Source: Paenibacillus xylanilyticus (lineage in GTDB: Bacteria; Bacillota; Bacilli; Paenibacillales; Paenibacillaceae). From it: 64,000 nucleotides of DNA. A program made the position numbers and the translations under genes. The notes beneath the pieces were generated by a model, which was not told where the DNA came from, ran no database searches, and saw only the letters and a list, made by a program, of their open reading frames with translations. The DNA lies in contig NZ_CP044310.1 in assembly GCF_009664365.1 (NCBI RefSeq), positions 2,987,001 to 3,051,000 on the forward strand, written 5' to 3'. Shown here piece after piece: positions 46,712 through 55,714 of this stretch (the first letter of the stretch is position 1; each line of letters opens with the position of its first letter).

Positions 46712-47404
46712 TTGAAATTTCAAATAAAACGACGGAGTGGGATACCTTTAGTTGTGATTATTCTCTTGATTTCCTCATTTTTATCTTATGTCTATCTTAA
46801 CGATAGACCGGGTGGATTTTCAGATCAACGGATGTCTAGATTGCTGGGATTGGATGAGACCATACATATCCCTACCGGGAAAACTCCAGAAATAGCGATT
46901 CAAAAGTATAGAACAGAACAGTTACCATCACAAATTATCCATGAAGAGCCAGTGGAAGGCGGTATGATTGTATTTACACAAAGAGCAAGCTCGGAATCCA
47001 GCAACCTTCAGATAGAATATGTACGAAAGAGGATTTTCGGTTGGAAATGGGGATGGGGTGGAGGATACGGGATTAGTAAATCTTCTTCAAATTCACCCGC
47101 AATGGACTATATGAGTATGCCTCGCTTGGAACACATTGAATCTCCCTTTCCTATCGTATTCGGAAATGTACTGAACCCTGCAATCAAGCGAATAACGGTC
47201 GAGACGAAGGGAAATGGAAAACACATTTCAACTGAAGCTAAATTGGTTGAGGTAGGGGCTGGAAGAAGCATATGGTTCGTATTGCTTCCCTCGTCTGCAA
47301 GCACTCCACTCAACATAAAGGCATTTAATGGAGAAGGAATTCTTATCGCGAGTAAGGAGATTGAGGATCCAAACGACATCGGGTCCGTAATGATTAAAGA
47401 TTAA
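46712..47404 (+). CDS. Hypothetical membrane-anchored protein (230 aa)
   Basis: I do not recognise a family. A 230-residue protein with a basic N-terminus and one hydrophobic helix (about 10-28, IPLVVIILLISSFLSYVYL), so it is anchored with the bulk outside. The exported part is mostly beta-strands, with an unusual aromatic/Gly patch, FGWKWGWGGGYGISKSS, in the middle. It starts with TTG; GGGGG and GGAG lie within 12 nt upstream. It has a strong terminator of its own at 47464. Its single-gene context gives no hint of function; regulator-associated or stress-related surface protein is possible. Confidence 0.6.
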   Translation: MKFQIKRRSGIPLVVIILLISSFLSYVYLNDRPGGFSDQRMSRLLGLDETIHIPTGKTPEIAIQKYRTEQLPSQIIHEEPVEGGMIVFTQRASSESSNLQIEYVRKRIFGWKWGWGGGYGISKSSSNSPAMDYMSMPRLEHIESPFPIVFGNVLNPAIKRITVETKGNGKHISTEAKLVEVGAGRSIWFVLLPSSASTPLNIKAFNGEGILIASKEIEDPNDIGSVMIKD

Positions 47405-47463
47405 TGGAGCCTTCAAGAGACATAACCGACAAAACAATAGGACTGCTAGTATTTTAGGTCGCC

Positions 47464-47490
47464 AAGGCCGCCACATGTGGCGGCCTTTTT
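47464..47490 (+). terminator. Rho-independent terminator
   Basis: Perfect 11-bp stem AAGGCCGCCAC / GTGGCGGCCTT with a 2-nt centre, then TTTTT. Confidence 0.9.
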
Positions 47491-47525
47491 GATGGTTTTA
47501 CCCGTACCAACCGATTCTCCAGCGA

Positions 47526-47570
47526 ATGAACCGATCCTGCAAAAGCTTGCTGTGTAAGCGATTGGTTCAT
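47526..47570 (+). promoter_or_regulatory. Inverted repeat upstream of the carbohydrate locus
   Basis: ATGAACCGATC (47526-47536) and GATTGGTTCAT (47560-47570) pair over 11 bp with one G-T wobble, with inner GCTT/AAGC pairs. It lies 110 bp before the first permease gene and could be an operator or leader hairpin. No gene is seen in 47405-47679. Confidence 0.4.
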
Positions 47571-47679
47571 GATTTGGCCGATTGCACGATTGTTGATCAT
47601 GCTGCTCGCCCATATGATGTGAACAGAGGATCCTGCTCATCATTCACACTATTAACTGCTAAAGGGGGCCCGAGATCGT

Positions 47680-48639
47680 ATGGCTGAGCTCACGGAAACA
47701 CCTGCACGGCAACCCGGAGTTACAGTGGGCAAACGCGTCAAAGAAGGGTATTTGCGAAACATGAGGAAACATTGGATGCTGTATGTCATGATCTTACCCG
47801 GTATATTGTTTTACATTATTTTTAAGTATATCCCTCTGGGAGGAAGCGTCATTGCATTTCAGAATTTTCAGATCATGAAAGGGATCTGGAGCAGCCCATG
47901 GGTAGGCCTGGATAACTTTAAATTTATCTTCACGTATCAAGACTTCTATCATGTACTTCGAAACACAGCTCTGATTGCGTTATACAAGCTGGTCTTCGGA
48001 TTTCCAGCTCCCATCCTGCTTGCGCTGCTGTTTAATGAGGTACGGAAGATGCTGGCCAAACGTTTCCTGCAAAGCCTGTTTTATTTACCGCATTTCCTCT
48101 CTTGGGTTGTTGTGGGTGGAATCGTCTTTGAAGTTCTTGCCTCGGGTGGTTTTGTAAACGCTGTCCGTGGTTGGTTTGGCTTCGAGCCCATTCTGTATAT
48201 GCAGCAGGAGCAATATTTCCGGCCCATTGTTGTCTTATCTTCGATATGGAAGGAAGTCGGGTGGGGGACCATTATTTATCTCGCAGCCATCAGCGGTGTT
48301 GATCCGACCCAGTATGAAGCTGCCGTTATGGACGGAGCTAATAAGTGGAAACAGGCAATTTATATTACGCTGCCCGCGTTGTTCCCAACGATCCTGATTC
48401 TGTTCCTGCTGAATATCGGCAATTTCCTGGAGCTTGGTTTCGATCAGGTGTATAACCTTCTGACGCCAATGACCTATTCGGTAGGGGATATTATTGAGAC
48501 ATATGTATACCGCTCAGGTGTGCTGCAGGGACAGTATAGTGTCACGACAGCCATTGGACTGTTCCAATCCGTCATCGGATTTATCCTGCTCTGGGTCTTC
48601 AATCGATTGGCCAAAAAGACAGGGGAGGGGTTGTGGTGA
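47680..48639 (+). CDS. Carbohydrate ABC transporter permease (LplB/YtcP-partner type)
   Basis: A 319-residue permease with six helices and the EAA loop YEAAVMDGANKWKQAIYITLP. The N-terminal MRKHWMLYVMILPGILFYIIFKYIPLGGSVIAFQNF is characteristic of the LplB subgroup that transports complex oligosaccharides, especially pectin- or rhamnogalacturonan-derived ones in Bacillales. It overlaps the second permease gene by 1 bp. AAGGGGGC is the ribosome site. No ATPase gene is in the locus, so a shared MsmX-like ATPase is expected. Confidence 0.9.
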   Translation: MAELTETPARQPGVTVGKRVKEGYLRNMRKHWMLYVMILPGILFYIIFKYIPLGGSVIAFQNFQIMKGIWSSPWVGLDNFKFIFTYQDFYHVLRNTALIALYKLVFGFPAPILLALLFNEVRKMLAKRFLQSLFYLPHFLSWVVVGGIVFEVLASGGFVNAVRGWFGFEPILYMQQEQYFRPIVVLSSIWKEVGWGTIIYLAAISGVDPTQYEAAVMDGANKWKQAIYITLPALFPTILILFLLNIGNFLELGFDQVYNLLTPMTYSVGDIIETYVYRSGVLQGQYSVTTAIGLFQSVIGFILLWVFNRLAKKTGEGLW

Positions 48640-49508
48640 TGAAACAAACCTTTGGTGAAAAATGCTTTCAAGTCGCCAATTATGTCTTCCTGACAGCAGC
48701 TGCCCTAACCATGATCCTACCATTGCTTCACCTGCTTGCTGTATCTTTAAGTTCGCCTGTTGCAGCCGATTCCAAGGAAGTTTTCCTGTGGCCGGTCGGC
48801 TTTACGATGGCTTCCTGGAAACATATTTTACAGAGCACGGGTCTTTGGCAATCGTTTGGCGTAACCGTATTCATAACGGTCGCAGGGACAGCGCTGAGTA
48901 TGCTCTTTTCTGTGCTGACTGCCTTTCCGCTATCACGCAAAGAGTTTCTAATCCGCAAACAGGTCATGCTCGGGATTGTCATCACGATGATCTTCAATGC
49001 GCCAATGATTCCCTTCTTCCTGACGGTCAGAGAGCTGGGTATGATGAATTCCATATGGGCACTGATTATTCCGGGGGTCATTGGTACGTTCAACATGGTC
49101 ATTCTGCGCACGTTCTTCATGAACTTGCCGAAGGAATTGGATGATACTGCCCGGATTGATGGCTGCCATGATTTTCGAATCCTGTTCCAGATCTATATGC
49201 CGCTGTCCAAACCGGTTCTTGCCACAGTCAGCCTGTTCTATGCCGTAGGATACTGGAATACGTTCCAACGCGCCGTACTCTTCGTTCGGGATCCTGATCT
49301 ATGGCCGCTTCAGATGAAGCTGCGTGCCTACTTGACCAGTCCGGAAGAACTGGCTCAGGTTAATATGTTCCTTGATGATTACGACTTCAACACAACTACA
49401 TTGAAAGCAGCGACAATTCTTTTTGCAAGCGTTCCCATTATATTGGTGTATCCTTATTTACAGAAATATTTTGTGAAAGGTTCGCTGCTTGGATCACTGA
49501 AAGAATAA
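48639..49508 (+). CDS. Carbohydrate ABC transporter permease (LplC/YtcP type)
   Basis: A 289-residue six-helix permease: NYVFLTAAALTMILPLLHLLAVSLSS at the N-terminus, EAA loop DTARIDGCHDFRILFQIYMPLSKPVLATV. Partner of the preceding LplB-type protein. ATG 48639 (in TGATG, overlapping the upstream stop) with GGGGAGGGG upstream is chosen over GTG 48633. The binding lipoprotein gene follows after 23 bp. Confidence 0.9.
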   Translation: MKQTFGEKCFQVANYVFLTAAALTMILPLLHLLAVSLSSPVAADSKEVFLWPVGFTMASWKHILQSTGLWQSFGVTVFITVAGTALSMLFSVLTAFPLSRKEFLIRKQVMLGIVITMIFNAPMIPFFLTVRELGMMNSIWALIIPGVIGTFNMVILRTFFMNLPKELDDTARIDGCHDFRILFQIYMPLSKPVLATVSLFYAVGYWNTFQRAVLFVRDPDLWPLQMKLRAYLTSPEELAQVNMFLDDYDFNTTTLKAATILFASVPIILVYPYLQKYFVKGSLLGSLKE

Positions 49509-49531
49509 ATCATGATCAAGGGGATGATTCG

Positions 49532-51064
49532 ATGAGAAGACGACTGACCCAAAAGTTTGTACCGATTGTGCTCAGTATGGCCATGCTTGTAGTCGCCGGC
49601 TGCAGTTCCAACACCAGCAATTCAGGGAGTGGTTCTGCTGAAGGGAACTCCGGTATTCCAATCGTAAAAGTATTCAAGAGTCATATGGGCATCGGGAGCA
49701 TGCCCGCAGCTGACGATCCACACGTGAAATATGTCGCTGAGAAGACGGGCGTCCAATACGAGCTGATTACGACGCCTCCCGGCTCGGAACCCTCGGAATA
49801 TCTGAACCTGATGATCGCTTCCGATGAGCTGCCGGATATTTTGCGCCCGATCGGAGGCGTTGAACAAACACTGATCCAACAAGGAGGAGCCTTGCCCCTG
49901 GATGATTTGCTCCCTGAATACGCTCCACATGTCTGGGAAAGTATCCCCCAGGAAGCTTGGGATATTGTTCGCTCAGCTTCTCCCGACGGCAAAATTTATT
50001 ATGTACCTAAAGTATTCCTCGTCCCGGAACGGGCACCTTTGATCCGGAAGGATTGGCTGGATAAGGTAGGCATGGAAATGCCAGCAACCGTTGATGAATA
50101 TGTTGAAGTACTCAAAGCCTTCCGTGACAAGGACCCGAACGGCAATGGCAAAGCAGATGAACTGCCCACGAGCGGAAGGGAATTCGGGAGGTGGATGGAC
50201 CATCTGTTTGCCATGTACGGAGTCGCCATGTGGGAAGGATATCCGGAATGGGACGAATACAACGGCAAGATTCAGTATGCGGGGACAACGGATAACATGA
50301 GAGAAGCTATTAAATTCATCCGGATGTTATATGAAGAAAAACTGCTCGATAATGAAACGTTTTTGAACAAAGGGGAAGTATGGCAAGCCAAAATTAACAA
50401 TAACCTGGTGGGCAGCTGGTACCACTTGCCGGCGAATGTGCGCGATCGACTTAATGCCATGCAGACACAGGCACCGGATGCTTATATCGCAGCGATGCCG
50501 CTGCCCAAAGCCGAAGGCTTCGAGGCGTTTGTGACGCAGAAGAGCATGGGTGAGCCGGAATGGATGATCCCGGCCGTGAAGCAGGATAATGCGCCAAATG
50601 CATTGAAGTTGCTGGATTTCTTTTACAACCCTGAAAATGATGAATTTGTCCGTTTCGGCCTGGAAGGGGAGCAGCATGAAGTCAAAGACGGACGCAAAGT
50701 TATTCTTCCGCCTGCCGACAACAAACCGCTTGCGTTGGGAATGAAGAATCTGACAACTGCAGAGGACATGAACAAACGTATTGAAGAGACGTATCCGGAG
50801 GACCAACAGCAAATGGTGAAAGATATGTTCGTTGTGAGCACAGCCGATGCCCGGCAAATTGCGGGTGATGGTCTCCCGGCTTCCGTGTATGAAGGGTTTC
50901 CTGATATTCAGTCACATAAGCTGTTTCAGGAAGTGTTGACCAAGATCGTTATTGGTGAGCTGCCTCTGGAGGCTTATGATGAATACGTGAAAAAGTGGAA
51001 TGCCTCAGGAGGCGAAGTGGTCACCCAGCGGGTCCAGGAATGGTATGAGAAGGTGAAAAAGTGA
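49532..51064 (+). CDS. Extracellular carbohydrate-binding lipoprotein (LplA type)
   Basis: A 510-residue solute-binding protein with lipobox VVAG-C (about residue 23), then a Ser/Gly/Asn-rich linker and a two-lobed binding domain. The pattern YVAEKTGVQYELITTPPGSE ... LMIASDELPDIL is that of LplA/YtcQ family binding proteins for large oligosaccharides. It delivers substrate to the two permeases encoded just upstream. GGGGATGATT precedes the ATG. The operon is probably continuous from 47680. Confidence 0.9.
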   Translation: MRRRLTQKFVPIVLSMAMLVVAGCSSNTSNSGSGSAEGNSGIPIVKVFKSHMGIGSMPAADDPHVKYVAEKTGVQYELITTPPGSEPSEYLNLMIASDELPDILRPIGGVEQTLIQQGGALPLDDLLPEYAPHVWESIPQEAWDIVRSASPDGKIYYVPKVFLVPERAPLIRKDWLDKVGMEMPATVDEYVEVLKAFRDKDPNGNGKADELPTSGREFGRWMDHLFAMYGVAMWEGYPEWDEYNGKIQYAGTTDNMREAIKFIRMLYEEKLLDNETFLNKGEVWQAKINNNLVGSWYHLPANVRDRLNAMQTQAPDAYIAAMPLPKAEGFEAFVTQKSMGEPEWMIPAVKQDNAPNALKLLDFFYNPENDEFVRFGLEGEQHEVKDGRKVILPPADNKPLALGMKNLTTAEDMNKRIEETYPEDQQQMVKDMFVVSTADARQIAGDGLPASVYEGFPDIQSHKLFQEVLTKIVIGELPLEAYDEYVKKWNASGGEVVTQRVQEWYEKVKK

Positions 51065-51084
51065 AAGTGCAATAAGTGCGTGAA

Positions 51085-51103
51085 CATTTAATTATATTAA
51101 ATG
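51085..51103. promoter_or_regulatory. Palindrome before the AraC/sensor gene
   Basis: Perfect CATTTAAT-TAT-ATTAAATG. It may be a weak terminator or an operator between the transporter and regulator genes. Confidence 0.3.
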
Positions 51104-51243
51104 ATGGTGAATACAGTCAGAACAGCGGGCAAGTGTGAGATCAAAATGCTTGAAGAAGTCAAAATAGGCAGTAAGGCCGGGTCGCACCGGGCAGGTCGAA
51201 ACTGTATAATTGCGGTATATTGCACATAAGGTGGGAGATATCA

Positions 51244-53535
51244 GTGACCCTTTCCTTTTTGAAGTGGTTAAAATTCAATTTCACCAATTCCCAGACCCGG
51301 CTGCTGCTTATTTTGACCATTGTAGTCTTCACAATTATTATCGCAGTAGGCATGACAACGTATTATTCGGCCAAGTCGGTATTACAACAAGAGCTCAGTG
51401 AACCGCAGCACCAGATGCTGCGCATCAGCATGAATGATATTGATGAAGTGATACGAGAAAGCGACCAGATCGCTGTGAAAATTGCACTGAATAACCATGT
51501 GTTTAAATTTCTCACGAGTGAGGTGCAGGGGTCATACCGCAATATCACCGAATTGGTACAGTATCTTGAAACCTTGACGAGCAGTACTCCTTTTATTAAA
51601 AGCGCTTACATTTATGATGTGGAAAGGGAAAGCATGGTCGCTTTTCCCCAGGGATATAGTTCAAGCAAAGTTAATTTTCCCGATTCGGGCTGGGTGGGTG
51701 TGGCTGCTGAATTAAATGACCGCCCCATGCTGGTAAAACGGCGGGAGACTGCTGCAGGTTCAGGAGTTCCTGCCTCCCAGATCACACTTTATCGCAAGAT
51801 TATGCTGGCGGGTCAACTCAAAGGGATCATTGCCATCAATTTCAAAACGGATCAAATCTTCAAGCACATGCTTCTCTCTTCTGTCTCTGACCTTGATAAT
51901 CATCGTTTCATTCTGGATGCCAACAATAAGCCATTATATGATCTTGGAAATTATCCAATAGGAGAGGAAGCGGTGGACCAGGTCCTCGCGACTCTGGAAG
52001 GCGAAAAGCTTGGTGAGTTCAAGCACGAGGGCCAAGTGCTGCTCGCTTCACAAACGATGTCCCCATATACAGGTTGGCGCTATCTTTCAATTATTTCCCA
52101 GGAAAGTTTACTGTCCAATGCCCAGAAGATTAGGAACATTGTATTCTTCGTTTCCCTGTTGGCACTTGCTGCAGGCGCCGCTACGATTGCTTTTTATAAC
52201 AGAGCAGCCTTGAGACCGGTGAAACGGATGAGACAACTGCTTAGCGGATATGACCATCACCGTATCAGTCCAGAGTTGATTGATCTCGAGAAAATAACAG
52301 GACAACTGCTGACCGACCATGCACAGCAAGCCATTAATCTCAGACAAACACTTCCTGAAGCATGCTCCAAATTTCTGACCGATATCTATGCGGGACACAT
52401 GACGGGTTACCGTGAAATTGGTGAAAAGTGGAATCGATACTTCAAAGAATGGAGTGATCGTCCACTGACAATGGCTATGTTGTCTATTGATAATTATCAC
52501 GCATGGTGCGAAAGGTTTAAGAAGTCGGATCAATCCCTTCTGAAATTTGCCATTGCCAATATCATTGCAGAACTGCTGTCAGGAGAGTGGCGTCTCCTTC
52601 CTGCAGATCTGGGTAGGGACCGAGTCATCATCATGCTGCAACCGCTTGATCCCAGCAGAGAGACGGATGCATGCACATCAATTGATGAAGCGCTGAAAAT
52701 GATTCCGAAACTGCTCAAGTTCCAGGTCTCCGCAGGCATAAGCGAGAACCACGATGGATTCAAGGAGCTTCAACAGGCGATGCAGCAAGCAGACAGCGCT
52801 CTGAATTTCAGGTTGTACCGCGGATATGAACAAGTGATACGGTTTAGGGACATCTCTGGTCACGAAGAACATGTACGTGCAGAGGAAAATGAACTCCTGT
52901 CCCAATTGATTGAAACGATCGAAGCTGGAAGTGGTGAAGAGGCCATCAGGCTCATGGAAAAAACACTTCACCGAATGAAGAGTGAACGGTGGCATCCGTC
53001 CTCGGCGATAGTATTTCTTGAATCTGTAGCGGAGACGCTGGAACGAATTCACATGAAACGGGATCCTGAGGCTTGTGGGTTCCGGATTTCCGGTATGCGG
53101 ACGATGAATCTAGAGTCTGCATGGTCACTTCTGCGTAATGAGGCAGAAGTGCTCGCAGCATGGTATGACAGCATGCAGCTCAGGAAGGACTATATCATCT
53201 GCCAAACGATGATTGCTTTTATGAATGATCATCTGAAAGACCCGGTTAGCATACAGGACATTGCTGAGCATGCGGGTATCGGTTCGAGTTTGGCAAGTCA
53301 GCTGTTTAAGCAGGAAATGAACGACACCATTCTTGGTTACTTTACGAAGCTGCGTATGGACCGGGCTTGTGAGCTCCTGAGGGAAACCGACTACAGAATA
53401 TCTGAGATCGCCTCCATGGTGGGATATCAGCATGAGAATAGTTTTATCCGTGTATACCGCAAAACCAAGGATATTACACCGGGGAAATACAGAGAGAGGA
53501 TGCGGGCCCGCAGGGATTCCTTGTTGGAATCCTAG
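51244..53535 (+). CDS. Membrane-bound AraC-family regulator with extracellular sensor (YesN/YtdP-like)
   Basis: A 763-residue protein. TM1 at about 16-40 (LLLILTIVVFTIIIAVGMTT), an extracellular Cache-like sensing domain (about 40-290), TM2 at about 295-318 (IVFFVSLLALAAGAATIAFY), a cytoplasmic linker domain, and a C-terminal AraC HTH pair (SIQDIAEHAGIGSSLASQLF; ISEIASMVGYQHENSFIRVY). Such proteins sense an oligosaccharide (probably via the binding protein) and activate their own locus, so this is the probable regulator of the 47.7-59.4 kb cluster. GTG 51244 is preferred to the upstream 51220 start because GGTGGGAG lies 6 nt before it. Confidence 0.88.
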   Translation: MTLSFLKWLKFNFTNSQTRLLLILTIVVFTIIIAVGMTTYYSAKSVLQQELSEPQHQMLRISMNDIDEVIRESDQIAVKIALNNHVFKFLTSEVQGSYRNITELVQYLETLTSSTPFIKSAYIYDVERESMVAFPQGYSSSKVNFPDSGWVGVAAELNDRPMLVKRRETAAGSGVPASQITLYRKIMLAGQLKGIIAINFKTDQIFKHMLLSSVSDLDNHRFILDANNKPLYDLGNYPIGEEAVDQVLATLEGEKLGEFKHEGQVLLASQTMSPYTGWRYLSIISQESLLSNAQKIRNIVFFVSLLALAAGAATIAFYNRAALRPVKRMRQLLSGYDHHRISPELIDLEKITGQLLTDHAQQAINLRQTLPEACSKFLTDIYAGHMTGYREIGEKWNRYFKEWSDRPLTMAMLSIDNYHAWCERFKKSDQSLLKFAIANIIAELLSGEWRLLPADLGRDRVIIMLQPLDPSRETDACTSIDEALKMIPKLLKFQVSAGISENHDGFKELQQAMQQADSALNFRLYRGYEQVIRFRDISGHEEHVRAEENELLSQLIETIEAGSGEEAIRLMEKTLHRMKSERWHPSSAIVFLESVAETLERIHMKRDPEACGFRISGMRTMNLESAWSLLRNEAEVLAAWYDSMQLRKDYIICQTMIAFMNDHLKDPVSIQDIAEHAGIGSSLASQLFKQEMNDTILGYFTKLRMDRACELLRETDYRISEIASMVGYQHENSFIRVYRKTKDITPGKYRERMRARRDSLLES

Positions 53536-53572
53536 TCCCTCATCCCAATGAAGAGAAGGAGGAACAGCGCCC

Positions 53573-55630
53573 ATGAACCGTAAAACGATTGTCACTCGAA
53601 ACCATCCGGTATTGACCCAGCTTCAGCCCAGGTCTCCTTTGTCTGTTGGCAACGGCGAATTTGCGTTCAGTGCTGATTTTACCGGCCTTCAGACCTTTCC
53701 GGAAGCATACGAAATTCCTCTTGGCTCGCAGTCCAATTGGGGATGGCATTATACCGGAGGGCATGAGGTATTTAGCGATCAGGATATCGTCTACCAGTCG
53801 TTTGAAACGTATGGACGGAAGGTGGCGTACCCCATGAAACCTGAGAACCGAGAAGAGGCGTATCACTGGCTGCGGCAGAATCCGCATCGTCTTCAACTGG
53901 GACGCCTTGCGTTTCGGATACTAAAAGAAGATGGAGAAGAAGCAGATACGTCACATGTGAATCCGGTACGACAGGAATTAAATCTGTGGACAGGTACAAT
54001 TCACAGTGAGTTCACCGTAAATGGGGTCAAGGTTCAGGTGGAGACTGCCTGTGATCCGGAGAAGGATGGCATCGGCATTCGTGTACATTCAGAATTAATC
54101 CGCAAGGGACGTCTGCATTTGTTCCTTATTTTCCCCTGTCCGGATATGACGCATCGAAGCTGGTCCAAGTCCGTATTTCCTGATTGGGAACAGGACAGCA
54201 GACATCGCACCGAGCTAGTGGCGAAGGATTCGATCTCAGCTTCACTCAAACGGATCTTGGATGAAGACGAATATGGTGTGAGGTGGATCTGGGACAAGGG
54301 GAGTCTGGAGCAGACCGGAGCACATGAGTTTACGCTTATTCCTGAGGCAATGGAGCATTCAGATAGCTGGTCTTGCAGTGTTGCTTTTGCTGCGTCGAGC
54401 CCATCTGTTCAACCAGCTGAGGCCGTATTCCACGCCAGCTCGGTCCACTGGGAGCGATTCTGGAACAGTGGAGCAGCTATGGATCTATCCGGCAGTAAAG
54501 ATCCCCGAGCAGAAGAACTGGAGCGACGAATTGTACTGTCCCAGTTCCTGTGTGCCATACACAGTGGCGGCTCCATGCCGCCTCAGGAAACGGGCTACAT
54601 GTATAATAGCTGGTTCGGTAAAATGCATCTGGAAATGCACTGGTGGCATGCCTCACATTTTCCTCTATGGGATCGTACACAGCTGCTTCGCAAAAGTATG
54701 GATTGGTATATCGCCATTTTGCCCAAGGCTTGTGAACTGGCACGTTCACAGGGATATGCAGGCGCACGCTGGCCCAAAATGGTTGGGTATAACGGTGAGC
54801 AGAGCCCTTCACCGGTTGCACCAGGGTTAATCTGGCAGCAGCCTCATCCGATGGCACTTGCCGAGATGTGTTATTTGGCGGAGCCTGAAAGGGCTGTATT
54901 GGAAAGGTATAAGGACATCGTATTCGAGGCAGCTGACTTTATGGTTTCCTTTGCCCACTGGGATGCAGAAAAAGAGGCATATGTACTCGGTCCGCCGTTG
55001 ATTCCGGCTCAGGAAAATCATGCCATGAGTGAAAGTCTGAATCCGCCATATGAGCTGGAATACTGGAAATTCGGCTTGGAAATCGCCGCTATGTGGGCAG
55101 AGCGGCTGGAGCAGCCTGCGAATCCGGAATGGAAGAAGGTTGCGGCTCATATGGCAAGTCCTATGCATGAGAATGGAGTGTATCTTGCGCACGAGAATTG
55201 TCCTGACACATTTACGGCCAAAAACCATGATCATCCTTCCATGCTCGGAGCGCTCGGCCTGCTTCCCGGAACGCTGATTGACGACAAAATTATGAAAAAT
55301 ACACTTCTCAAAGTGAAAGAATGCTGGGATTGGGAATCCGCATGGGGGTGGGACTTTCCGATGTGTGCGATGACTGCAGCAAGGTTGGGTGAACCTGAGC
55401 TGGCCGTTGACTTTTTATTGATGGATGCCACCAAAAACACCTATTTGCCCAATGGACATAATTATCAAAGGCCAGGATTATGGGCGTATCTGCCTGGAAA
55501 TGGTGGACTGTTAACTGCAGTAGCGATGATGGCTGCCGGATGGAGTGGTGAGGAAGGCAGGAACAATCCGGGATTTCCGCAGGACGGGAGCTGGTCCGTT
55601 CAATGGGAGGGGCTGCACCCCCTGACCTGA
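53573..55630 (+). CDS. Six-hairpin ((alpha/alpha)6) glycosidase-like protein, substrate unknown
   Basis: A 685-residue cytoplasmic protein. An N-terminal beta-sandwich (about 1-290: RSPLSVGNGEFAFSADFTGL) precedes a helical barrel. The motif YNSWFGKMHLEMHWWHASHFPLWDR and later CWDWESAWGWDFPMCAMTAA are typical of the GH65/GH95/GH63-like superfamily. I cannot place it in a named GH family. Context (GH105, GH95, LplABC-type importer) suggests a role on a pectin or plant-gum oligosaccharide. There is no signal peptide, so it acts inside after uptake. The start is preceded by AAGGAGGAACAG. Confidence 0.75.
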   Translation: MNRKTIVTRNHPVLTQLQPRSPLSVGNGEFAFSADFTGLQTFPEAYEIPLGSQSNWGWHYTGGHEVFSDQDIVYQSFETYGRKVAYPMKPENREEAYHWLRQNPHRLQLGRLAFRILKEDGEEADTSHVNPVRQELNLWTGTIHSEFTVNGVKVQVETACDPEKDGIGIRVHSELIRKGRLHLFLIFPCPDMTHRSWSKSVFPDWEQDSRHRTELVAKDSISASLKRILDEDEYGVRWIWDKGSLEQTGAHEFTLIPEAMEHSDSWSCSVAFAASSPSVQPAEAVFHASSVHWERFWNSGAAMDLSGSKDPRAEELERRIVLSQFLCAIHSGGSMPPQETGYMYNSWFGKMHLEMHWWHASHFPLWDRTQLLRKSMDWYIAILPKACELARSQGYAGARWPKMVGYNGEQSPSPVAPGLIWQQPHPMALAEMCYLAEPERAVLERYKDIVFEAADFMVSFAHWDAEKEAYVLGPPLIPAQENHAMSESLNPPYELEYWKFGLEIAAMWAERLEQPANPEWKKVAAHMASPMHENGVYLAHENCPDTFTAKNHDHPSMLGALGLLPGTLIDDKIMKNTLLKVKECWDWESAWGWDFPMCAMTAARLGEPELAVDFLLMDATKNTYLPNGHNYQRPGLWAYLPGNGGLLTAVAMMAAGWSGEEGRNNPGFPQDGSWSVQWEGLHPLT

Positions 55631-55714
55631 TCGGATTAGGTGATCGTTTGTTCACACTTTGAGGTGTCGGGAATGGCTTGGCAATAAAACGCGAGCGAAA
55701 AAGGAGCGATTACG

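Noticed and set aside
47552..47566. Catabolite-responsive (cre) site upstream of the carbohydrate locus
   Set aside because: The TGTAAGCG half fits but the other half does not; the bases are better explained as part of the hairpin.
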